Source: Fremontodendron californicum
Lineage: Eukaryota; Streptophyta; Magnoliopsida; Malvales; Malvaceae
Assembly (NCBI GenBank): GCA_030761205.1
Contig: JAULJL010000021.1
Span: 12,939,160-13,003,159, forward strand
Reading direction: 5' to 3'
Length of the DNA stretch: 64,000 bases
Below the pieces are notes generated by a model. That model had not been told where the DNA came from. It saw only the letters and a list, made by a program, of their open reading frames with translations, and ran no database searches. Positions 35,621 to 44,330 of the stretch are shown piece by piece (the first letter of the stretch is position 1; each line of letters begins with the position of its first letter). Both the position numbers and the translations under genes were made by a program.

Positions 35621-35628
35621 TATATAAA
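35621..35628 (+). promoter_or_regulatory. TATA box before the Cys-rich ORF
   Basis: TATATAAA lies 55 bp upstream of the ATG at 35676, followed by a CT-rich leader (TTTCTCTTTC repeated) that ends TTTTTTTTCAG just before GATGG. The leader could act either as a promoter downstream element or as a polypyrimidine tract with a 3' splice site. Confidence 0.5.
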
Positions 35629-35675
35629 TTTCTCTTTCAATTTCTCTTTCATTTTTTTTTTCATTTTTTTTCAGG

Positions 35676-36212
35676 ATGGATGATATTCTCACAAGATTGC
35701 AGAAACGATTTCCTCCTTTTCCTCGAAATATTTTACTGAAGCTTTACCAAGTTCGATTTGAAAGATTAAGAATGCTTATGCACAAAGGGATTCCTGACGA
35801 CATACGTTGGATAATTGAAGCCAAGGTACGTGAAGATGAATATCTTCCTGTTTTGCATTTACCAGGTACAGGTAGAAGCACTTTTGCAAAGAAGCGACGA
35901 GCAAAGCGCATGAGTTCAAATTGCCACAAATGTGCACGATGGATGTGTAACGGTAAATGTCGTTCTATTGGGATTCCGTCCTCTAATCGAGATGATAAAA
36001 TTGAATTCATTAAGGATGGACTGAGTAAGGAGAATTTGGGTAATATCCAACTTTCTCTTGAGACGCATCCTAGTGGAGACGTACAAAGAGAAATTCTTGA
36101 TTTATGGCCGCAATTCCAAAGGGAATGGCAACATCTTGGGAATCTGATGTTAAAAGACCCTGTTTGCCAGCTTGTAAGAAAACTGGATGGGAAGCATATC
36201 CTCGACTCATAG
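35676..36212 (+). CDS. Basic Cys-rich protein resembling carlavirus-type nucleic-acid-binding protein
   Basis: 178 codons, intact. Residues 66-80 are a Gly-Arg-Ser/Thr plus basic cluster (FAKKRRAKR, 70-78), followed at once by a four-Cys cluster C83-x2-C86-x4-C91-x3-C95, and then by a DDKIEFIKDGLS helix. A basic RRA-type arm directly before a Cys cluster and an FIK-G segment is the arrangement of the nucleic-acid-binding/silencing-suppressor proteins of carlaviruses and relatives (Betaflexiviridae). It is longer than those and has unrelated N- and C-terminal parts. I recognise no host family. Homology is an inference from pattern only; a zinc-ribbon-like host protein is the alternative. It lies between gag and LOG inside the Athila-type element. 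Confidence 0.5.
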   Translation: MDDILTRLQKRFPPFPRNILLKLYQVRFERLRMLMHKGIPDDIRWIIEAKVREDEYLPVLHLPGTGRSTFAKKRRAKRMSSNCHKCARWMCNGKCRSIGIPSSNRDDKIEFIKDGLSKENLGNIQLSLETHPSGDVQREILDLWPQFQREWQHLGNLMLKDPVCQLVRKLDGKHILDS

Positions 36213-36378
36213 AAGGCGTTTAAGCCGTTTCTGGACGTAAAACCAGAGGAAGATGTGAGCCACAATCACAACTACAATAAATGACTTCTCAGCCTTTGGT
36301 TTGATTTGCAATAACTTTATTTCGGTTTAATTTACGTGTTATTCGATTTGTGTAATTATTCTCATTTTTTTTATTTGT

Positions 36379-36624
36379 CTTTTACGGTTGATTTTTCTTC
36401 TCTTTTTTATTTTCTTCCTGAAATCACGCAAAAATCTTTTGTTAGGTTAACATTTTCTTCTGACAGGTCAAATACACTTTCGGCGACATTATTACTCTTG
36501 ACTTTTACGGTTGATTTTTCTTCTCTTTTTGATTTTCTTCTTGAAATCACGCAAAAATCTTTTGTTAGGTTAACATTTTCTTCTGACAGGTCAGATACAC
36601 TTTCGGCGACATTATTACTCTTGT
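36379..36624 (+). repeat. 123-bp tandem duplication upstream of LOG
   Basis: Two copies (36379-36501 and 36502-36624) with a few differences, each holding TTTACGGTTGA, ATCACGCAAAAATC and CTGACAGGTCA-type words. It lies just upstream of a TATA box and the LOG start codon. Because 123 is a multiple of three it keeps a frame open, but that frame is not credible as protein. Confidence 0.85.
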
Positions 36625-36644
36625 CTGATTCACTACTCAGTCCT

Positions 36645-36653
36645 CTATATATT
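36645..36653 (+). promoter_or_regulatory. TATA box before LOG ORF
   Basis: CTATATATT, 75 bp upstream of the LOG ATG, just after the doubled 123-bp block, followed by a CT-rich leader ending TCTCTTTCAG. The arrangement parallels that of the preceding ORF. Confidence 0.5.
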
Positions 36654-36719
36654 ACACCATGTACTCATTCTCTTTCAGGCACTCGAAAAAAAGAAAAAGA
36701 AAAAAAAAAGAAAAAAAAA

Positions 36720-37367
36720 ATGGAAAGTACTTCGTCCCAACGCATTAAAAAAATTTGTGTTTTTGGAGGTGCTTATCCAGGGAAAAATAACATATTCGCT
36801 GATGAAGCCATAAGAGTTGGAGTAATACTTGCCCAACAAAAGATCCAGTTGATTTATGTAGGCGGTAGTACGGGTTTAATGGGAGCAGTCGCTACAGCAG
36901 CACACGCCGGAGGAAGTCCAGTTCTAGGAATCGTGCCAAAACTATTCACAGATTTTTGTGGACCTACCTTGGGTAAGGAAATACAAGTCTGGAGTATCCC
37001 TGAACGGATAACAATCATGTACCATTCTGCCGATGCATTCATTGCTTTACCAGGAGGTTTGGGTACATTGGAAGAAATAGCTTGCGTGGCTTCTTGGTCA
37101 TCTTTGGTCACAAATAAGAAACCCATTGGTTTGCTTAATATTAATGGTTATTTTAGTAATTTGCTTTCATATTTAGATAATGCTGTGGATAATGGATTCA
37201 TGTTTTCAGAGGCAAGGAGAACCATAATTTCTGCTACAACCATTGAAGATTTACTCAAAAAGCTCCAAGCTTATGAGTATTTATCTGCTACGGTTGTTTC
37301 GCAAACGCTCGGAAAAAGAAAAAGAGATATGGACGAGCAAGGAGTGGATTGCACTTTGTCTTTGTGA
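36720..37367 (+). CDS. LOG-family cytokinin riboside 5'-monophosphate phosphoribohydrolase, intronless, inside an LTR element
   Basis: 215 codons, intact and without introns; plant LOG genes normally have several. LOG enzymes cleave ribose 5-phosphate from cytokinin nucleotides in the cytosol, giving active free-base cytokinin. Visible: a Rossmann-like start KICVFGGAYPG (11-21), VGGSTGLMG (47-55), Arg96 in the helix before the active site, and the family signature P111-G-G-x-G-T-x-x-E119, then KPIGLLNINGYF (134-145). The key Arg and Glu of the active site are kept. Differences from canonical LOGs are a GGG-to-VGG change in the phosphate loop and loss of the usual QRKAEM wording. A basic GKRKRD tail is LOG-untypical. 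The start is the first ATG after an A-rich leader. Confidence 0.88.
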   Translation: MESTSSQRIKKICVFGGAYPGKNNIFADEAIRVGVILAQQKIQLIYVGGSTGLMGAVATAAHAGGSPVLGIVPKLFTDFCGPTLGKEIQVWSIPERITIMYHSADAFIALPGGLGTLEEIACVASWSSLVTNKKPIGLLNINGYFSNLLSYLDNAVDNGFMFSEARRTIISATTIEDLLKKLQAYEYLSATVVSQTLGKRKRDMDEQGVDCTLSL

Positions 37368-37456
37368 CATTATCTAACATTTTGTTTGTTGTGTCTCAGT
37401 TATAATAAGTGGTTAGCAACCTCTACAGGTAATATCTCCTAAATTTTACCTTCTTT

Positions 37457-37680
37457 AAAAAAAAAAAAAAAAAATTGTTGTGTTTTAAGAAATTTAGAAG
37501 TATTCATTCTGAACAAGGTCTGAGTAAGGGAGACTTGAGACATACCTTGTCAGTTTGATTTCTTATTTTCAAAAAAAAAAAAAAAAAAGAGTTTGTTGTG
37601 TTTTAAGCAATTTAGAAGTATTCATTCTGAACAAGGTCTGAGTAAGGGAGACTTGAGACATACCTTGTCAGTTTGATTTT
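37457..37680 (+). repeat. Tandem ~114-bp duplication, each starting with A18
   Basis: Two units begin with exactly 18 A residues at 37457-37474 and 37571-37588, followed by GTTGTGTTTTAAG and GAACAAGGTCTGAGTAAGGG text. It starts about 90 bp beyond the LOG stop codon, as a poly(A) tail of a captured transcript would. Confidence 0.85.
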
Positions 37681-37737
37681 AATCTTTTTACGTTTACTTG
37701 TTAATTTTTGTTTAGTATTTTAGGATTATTTAGGTTG

Positions 37738-37900
37738 CATGAGTTTGTTTTGTTTTGAGTCTAGTTATTCCTATTCTTATGTTATTAGTTCTTTTCTCTT
37801 ACACATGATTCTTTCATTTGGGTTAATAGACTTGCATTGAGGACAATGTAAGAATTAAGTGTGGGGGGAATGATTTAGGATTTCTTTTATTTTTGTCTAC
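37738..37900 (+). repeat. Direct repeat B flanking the cargo
   Basis: Diverged counterpart of 35325-35480 (TTAGTTCTTTTCTCTTACA, GAGGACAATGTAAGAATTAAG, TGTGGGGG). It marks the return to ordinary Athila-type sequence. Confidence 0.65.
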
Positions 37901-39420
37901 TATTTTTTTTTATGAGTCTTTATTATTATTATTATTTTTTAGTGTGTTTTAGTTCCTTTTTAATACAATGATGAGATATGAATTGCATAAGTCTAAAACA
38001 TATTTATTAGTGAGAAGATTTTCATGAGAATTGAGCTTGATGTCAACCTTTTTATGAGCCAATGTTAATATGATATGTTGATTGAGAAAGAAGCATGTTT
38101 AGACTTAATCTGACTTGTATAATCATTCTTGTGAGTTTTTGAGCCTAAAATGATTGATGTATTATACAAATCAATCTAATTTCTTTCTTGAGTGCTCTTA
38201 TGATTACATGATTCTCTAGAACTTGCTTTAAACCGTTTGAGACTATATTGATGCATGTGACAACATGAATATGATAGAGGCATTAGGATTTTTAGCCAGG
38301 GCCAAACAACCATCCCTTATTGATGTTCCAAGAGAACACACCCTTAGTGAACCAATTTGAGCCTACATTGAATAAGCTATCTCTTTGGTAACCATAACTT
38401 GTCCCTAACCTAAATATACTTATATCTTTACCTTTGTTCCAAAGATGAATTAGCATGATTTGAGACAAGTTGCAAAGACAAGGGATATTTTTTGGTTAGA
38501 AACAAGAAATAAGTGTGGGGGGAAAAGAAAAGAAAAGGCAAGAGAAAAAGAAATGGAATACTGGCAAATACATTCCTATATAAAAAAAAAAAATGAATCA
38601 TCTCTTGAATTTGTGGAAAAAGAAAAAGATGTTACAAAGTTGTTTAGAATGAAGAAAAGGCCCAACATGAATATCCGGCCTAGGTGACTATGTACTTGTA
38701 AAGAGTTTTGAGAAGTTTCTTTGTATAATCTTTTTATGTCTCTAAACTTTATGAACTCTTTGGAACCTTTGTGATATCTTTATCCTTTTGTTCTTCAACC
38801 ACATTACAAACCCCTTGGCCCCATTACAACCTTGATTAAAGACCTCTTGATTTATGAAGTTGCATGATCTTTTAGTGGAGAATAGGTGGACAAGCAAGCA
38901 TATGGTAGAAGTGTTTTCATGAGATTGATTGAGTGTAAACACTTTACCACTACTTTAAAGAGTGAAAATCAAGAGAGTATCCCATGTGAGAAGTTGAGAT
39001 TAAATTTGAACATGCACTATTTTGATTGAGATATGTTATGCTAATATTGGCTTAACTCAAACAATTTACATTCAAGCATGATTTTTTGTGAAAATTTTTA
39101 AGCTATTGATTAGTTTATAAGACTTGTTCAAATATTGTCTCTAATTTGTATTGAAAGGATTAGGAGTAAATATTTTTAGTATATGTAGTTTATTTATATG
39201 TAGTTTATTTATATTTTAATTTTTCAATGTTTGTGGGTATCGTTCTAGTAAACCCTCACGAGACTAAACTCGTCCACTAGGGACACCTAGGGGTTTAAAG
39301 GCTTGTGTCACATGCTAAGTGCCACCGTGATTTCCTACGAAAGTGGATTAGATTAGATTTTCTTATTTTATTTTTATTGAGTCGTTGCTAGGGACTAGCA
39401 ACAATCTAAGTGTGGGGGTG
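37901..39420 (+). other. 3' internal region of the LOG-carrying element
   Basis: Non-coding sequence with the usual Athila 3' features, ending in the purine-rich AAGTGTGGGGGTG directly before the 3' LTR. The stretch 38510-38640 is A/G-rich and gives a short Lys/Glu-rich frame that I do not regard as a gene. Confidence 0.6.
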
Positions 39421-41435
39421 TGATAACTCGTATAATTATATAGTTTTTAGTTATGTTTTATTATTGTTTTGTGTCAAATACGAGTTATTATTGTTTAGTC
39501 TAATTGTGTTTATGATCTTTTATATTTTTATGTAATTTGGTGTTTTTCACAAGTTTCTTTGAGTGATTTCAGATTACTAGAATTAAGGGCAAATCCAGTT
39601 CAGTTCCAGTTCCGACACATTTTGCCATATCAGCTATATCTGGAGTTTCACTGAAGCAATAAGGCTGAAATTTGTAGCCGTGCAAAGCTAAGAGGCATAT
39701 CTATCTTTTTTATGTTTTATACTTCTTGAAACGGAGTCGTTTTCCCTAGCGAAAGCGACCATCAAGTTGGCTGATGTGCAATGACGTCTGTGCTGACCTG
39801 TTTTCGTATTTTGCCCATATCTGCTTATCCACATCAGCAAATGAGCTGATTCCAATGGCTATGGATCCGTAACGGATACGGGAACCTTTGTCTAGAAGAC
39901 CATATGATCAGATCAGGCCTCTAATATTGACGAAATCGACCATCAAGTTGGCTGATGTGCAATGACGTCTGTGCTGACATGTTTTCGTATTTTGCCCATA
40001 TCTGCTTATCCACATCCGCAAATGAGCTGATTCCAACGGCTATGGATCCGTAACTGATAGGGGAACCTTTTTATAGAAGACCATGTGATCAGATCAGGCC
40101 TCCAACATTGACGAAATCGACCATCAAGTTGGCTGATCAAAATTGTCATACAATATGACGAAAATTGTTAGAAAAATTCACCCACCTATTATACCTACCT
40201 TTGAAATTTGTAAAGCTTGTCTCTTGTCATTTAGCCTTCCAAAATGTGTATAAATAGAGGGCCTTGGATGATTGTAGAGGATTATAATTGTACATAGGTA
40301 GGATATTAGCCATTTTAATAAAATTCTCTAAGTTTTCTTATTCTTTCTTTTCTCTAGTTTTCTTTTTCTTTAGAGAGAGCAAGAGGTTGGATAATTAATA
40401 TTCTTCCTCTTCTTCTTTCTTTCTTTTATTTTCTTCTTAGATTTTCTTTAATTTTATGTTTATGTTTATAATGCCTATGCTAGGCTAAACTTCTATTTGG
40501 TTAAGGGTGATTTCAAAGCCCTAGACATGTTTTGTGATTGATTTTCAGATTCTATCTATCATTAATTTTCTATCAAAGTTGCTTATGTTCTTCTACAAGA
40601 ATTGTTCATGATGTTGTCTAGATTTATTTAGGTGTACAACTAGATAGATCTTGATAATTATCTATTGCTAGTTTAGGAGTCTTGATCCGTGTAATTGTCT
40701 TGATTTCCTATTCATAAGTGGCAATTTGTGATTAATGATTATGGTCAAGTTTTCAATAATTGCAAAGTGGAACATAACCTAAGTTGAACAATCCGAGCTT
40801 ATGTGTTTGTTGCTTAGATCAACCTATCTTTCTCATCATAAAGCTGCCATTAAATTGAATTTAGAGAGCTTATTCTAGGTTGTTTAATGGTTAGAGATTA
40901 AATAGAGAGCTTGTTCTATTTAACGACAAACTAAGGAAAGATTGGGGTAACAGAGCTTGTTGTTATCTACGGTTGTTAACTTTGATAGTTGGTTGATATT
41001 GATAGATCTGAAATTGATTCTTAATGATGTCTAGTGGTGGAGAATGAAACCTTAACCATATTTTTCATATTTGATTCTTCTTACTTATTTGTTTTCTTAC
41101 TTTTAGTTTGCTTATTTTTTATATTTATTTTTATTGGCTGGTTATACCGCCTAATTTAGTATATATATTTTTATTGGCTGGTTATACCGCCTAATTTAGT
41201 ATATATATTTTTATTGGCTGGTTATACCGCCTTGCATCTTATTCTTATTATTTACTTTAGTTTAAATCTGGCTTCAAAAACCCCTTTTCTTTTATTGTTC
41301 TTGAATTTAAGTTTTAAACTATTAACTTATAAACTAAAACCCAATCCCTGAGGACTCGACCCTTGCTAACTACTATACTTACAATTTATCTTTTTAGTGC
41401 AAGGTTAAATAAGATACACTCTTTTGGGTGCATCA
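39421..41435 (+). repeat. 3' LTR of the LOG-carrying element
   Basis: 2015 bp, TGATAACTCG to GGTGCATCA. It contains a 181-bp tandem duplication (39757-39937 and 39938-40118) whose two copies differ at several sites, and three ATTGGCTGGTTATACCGCC units (41131-41230). Otherwise it is almost identical to the 5' LTR. Confidence 0.92.
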
Positions 41436-41772
41436 AAGGGCCGTACTACTTGCTCGACCCAACAAGTTTGATCCGTATTGAACTGGGTTTGGGTAACTAT
41501 TTTTTCGATTCGGGATGGTCTGGCCCAAATTACTATTTATTAATAGAAAAATATTTTTATTTAAATTTAATTATAAAATATATTAATATTAATATAAAAA
41601 TAATATTTTATTATTTTAAAATAATGATTCGGATTTAATGATCAACTTGAGTCCAAAATAATGATTCGGATTTGATGGTCAACCCGAGTCTAACTCGAGC
41701 TAAACTTAATTAAAAAATATGAAAAAAATTTGAATTACGATCCGATCAAACCTTGAACATCTCTGGAGGGAC

Positions 41773-44330
41773 AAGGCAAAGCTCAAATCCAAAAGCAAAA
41801 GACAAAAAATACTTTTAAGAGCAACTTGGTAATTTGAGAGATTTTCTTATGGTTTTTTTTTTTTTGTTGGTAATTTTGAATCTTTTTAAGAAAAATCCGA
41901 AAACATTTAAATCATTATATTTAGATATTAATTCCCAACCCAACCCATCCCATCCCAACAGTCAACAGATATTATTATTTTAAAAGAGTAGAACATTGAT
42001 TTGGGAGAGCCTTTTATATTTTTCATCTACCATTCAATGTCTACAACTACCTTTCAAACTCAGGGTTAGCATTTTTGGATGAGTTCAGCTTTAAGATTTT
42101 TTGTTTTGTTTTATGGTTCTTTTTGTTTAATTTGACAGCTTTTGCTTTAACTCTTGGTTGATAGAAAAATTTAAGCGTAATAGAAGTCAATATTTTATTT
42201 TGGTGTAAATTAAAGAATAAAAATTTATTTGAATATAAAGCATAAAATTTACTTTAAATAAAAAAATTTGAAGAGCTTTTTTTAAGTATTTTAACTTTTT
42301 AACTTAATAGAGTAAACTCTACCTGCATCTCTTGCAGTTTCAACTTTTTTCTTGTAACATTGCAAGGTTAGATTTTCTCCAATTAATATCTTGTGATTAA
42401 ATTTGAATAACTTAAACAATTAATTCAAAATTAAATTTGAACAACTTAAACAATTAATTCAAAATTAAATTAATTTGATATTAAAATTCAACAATTTGGA
42501 TCTAAAATGATTTAAAATCGATGGTTTGAACCTTAAATAACTCGAGTTTCAAACTCGAAAAACTGAATTCGAGATGATTCAAATTTGGAATTTTTTGAAC
42601 TTGAAACGACTCAAAAAAATTTTAAATCGAAAATTATCCAACCTACGACACGATCCGGTCCGACCCTCCTATTGCCATCTGTAGCAAGTCATTTACGGTA
42701 AACCTAAAGAGATAAGACTCCTTTTAACATTGCTGTTGGCACGGTTTTTGAATAAAAAAATTACGTTTTACCGCAAACGCAATGATAAACGGAAAAAAAA
42801 TTTAGCTTTTGTCATTGAAATCATGGTTTGACAACCCAAATAAAAAAACCAAAAAAATGAAGGTTTTGAGTTTTAGAAACTGGCTTTTGGATAAAATGAA
42901 TACACTTTTATTATTTTAAATATATTTTTTTGACATTTTAATTTCTCATAATATTTTTTCATAGCAATGTCAAATATTTAAAAAATTTTAAATCACATTT
43001 TTTTTATCATAATTTTTAAACACATTTTTTTCAACTCAATTCTTTTTTTTTTAACTCAAACTTTTTTCAATAATAATATTAAACTAACCTTAATACAGTT
43101 ATTTTTTTACAGATACTAAAATAGAGAAAATATTTCTTCAAGCTGAAGCCAACTCATTAAAATAGTAAGAGAAAGATTCGATGGCTGAAATGTTTTATCC
43201 TTGAATCTGGATTGATGCTTTCCGGCACAAAATCTCTCAAGATTTCACTCATAAAAAAATAGTTCTTTCATGGTAGTATTATAAAAAATAAAAATAAAAA
43301 TAAACTGGCAAATGACTTGGCCAAAAAGAAAATGACAAATGGAAACAGGATTTGAACTTGCCAATAAAATTTCAGAACTAACAATTCACCTAATCGCAAT
43401 AAATTAGCTCATCTGCCCCGAGTTCTTTTATTAAATATAAGAAAATGTTAATAGTGTTTAATTGTATTGGTTAAAATGATTTTTGTAAAAAAAAAAAAAA
43501 TAATTAATTTTTTTTAAGATTTTATTAATGAGTGTCTTAAAATATTTTTTAATGTTATTATATGTATAACAATGACAGCTAAAATTAAAGAATGACAGCT
43601 AAAATTGTCTACTTATGCTTTTCAAGTGCTCTTTTCCTCTTCTAGCTACGAGTCAACCACAAGTCAAACTTCAAAATTAAAAGTGGTTCTCGATTCTATT
43701 GGGATATATATATGTTAGTTTAAATGGGGATATATATCTTCAATGAGTTCATACCAAAATAGTTTCAGAATTGGCTTCGATCCTGAATCTGGATATTAAG
43801 GGGTATCTAGCTTGAGTTTCAGGCTTTGAAGCTGTGTGCGTACTTCCAATAACAGGTGAATGCATATATACTTAGCTGTTTGCCTGTTTTAGTAAGGAAA
43901 ATTTTACTTTACAAACCCAAATTTCTTTGCTTTTGTAGCTGGCCCCATTTCATCCTTGTTATGGTTTACATGCAGTTTAGATTCTCCATAATAGAAAAGC
44001 ATAATGTAAGAATCAGCTGTTGTTCTATTTATTTTATTTTTTTACAAAGGAAGTTTAAGACTAAAGCAAAAGTTGAATTATTATATATTTTTTGAGTTCT
44101 CAACCAATTGTTATAAGATAAAATTTTAGAATCTGTAACCCTATATCCTTCCAAAAGTATGTGGCACGGTTGTCACGTGCTAAACTCTGGACGGGGGCGT
44201 GACATAGTTAATCTATTTCTGCCAAGTGCTAGTTAGATTTTATTTTATTTGTTTATTCTGGCAAACAAGTGCTTATTAAATCAGTTTTCTTGCTAGAAGA
44301 ACTGAGATTCCCTTTAGCAAAAGCTTGGCA
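41773..44330. other. Intergenic region upstream of the PILS gene
   Basis: A duplicated AAATTTGAACAACTTAAAC word at 42397 and 42432, hAT-like degenerate text to about 42676 (ending CTCCTATTGCCATCTGTA), then AT-rich DNA. The part from about 43690 presumably holds the PILS promoter and 5' UTR. AATAACAG followed by GTGAAT at 43849-43862 could be the donor of a 5'-UTR intron, but this is a guess. Confidence 0.5.

Larger units (their letters stand above)
30814..41435 (+). mobile_element. Athila-type LTR retrotransposon carrying LOG and a Cys-rich ORF
   Basis: A complete 10.6-kb insertion (including a 1.3-kb LINE in the 5' LTR) with LTRs starting TGATAACTCG and ending GGTGCATCA, and a perfect 5-bp duplication AAGGG at 30809-30813 and 41436-41440. 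The PBS (tRNA-Asp type), the GTGTGGGGG polypurine tract and the gag-like ORF point to the Athila side of gypsy. No protease, RT, RNase H or integrase is present. The space where pol belongs carries two non-retroviral ORFs (35676-36212 and 36720-37367). The LTRs show only about ten or fewer substitutions, so the insertion is recent. Confidence 0.92.
30798..41764. mobile_element. hAT-like MITE split by the Athila-type element
   Basis: The left end TAGACCTGTTCAAGGG (30798-30813) and the remainder (41441-41764, ending CCTTGAACATCTCT) become one roughly 340-bp hAT-type MITE if the Athila element is removed. Its own flanks, GAGGGGAC and GGAGGGAC, are imperfect 8-bp duplications. It was therefore the landing site of the Athila element. 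Confidence 0.65.

Noticed and set aside
36336..36719. 128-codon N-terminal extension in frame with LOG
   Set aside because: It covers the 123-bp tandem repeat and the leader; LOG proteins start close to the ICVF strand, and an ATG at 36720 lies exactly there.
30156..42678. A single 12.5-kb hAT element bounded by TAGAGATGGCAA and TTGCCATCTGTA
   Set aside because: Termini agree over about 11 bases, but flanking 8-bp sequences do not match and the interior is explained by other insertions.
44325..44330. Start of PILS six bases upstream
   Set aside because: That codon is TTG; PILS proteins begin MGF..., matching the ATG at 44331.
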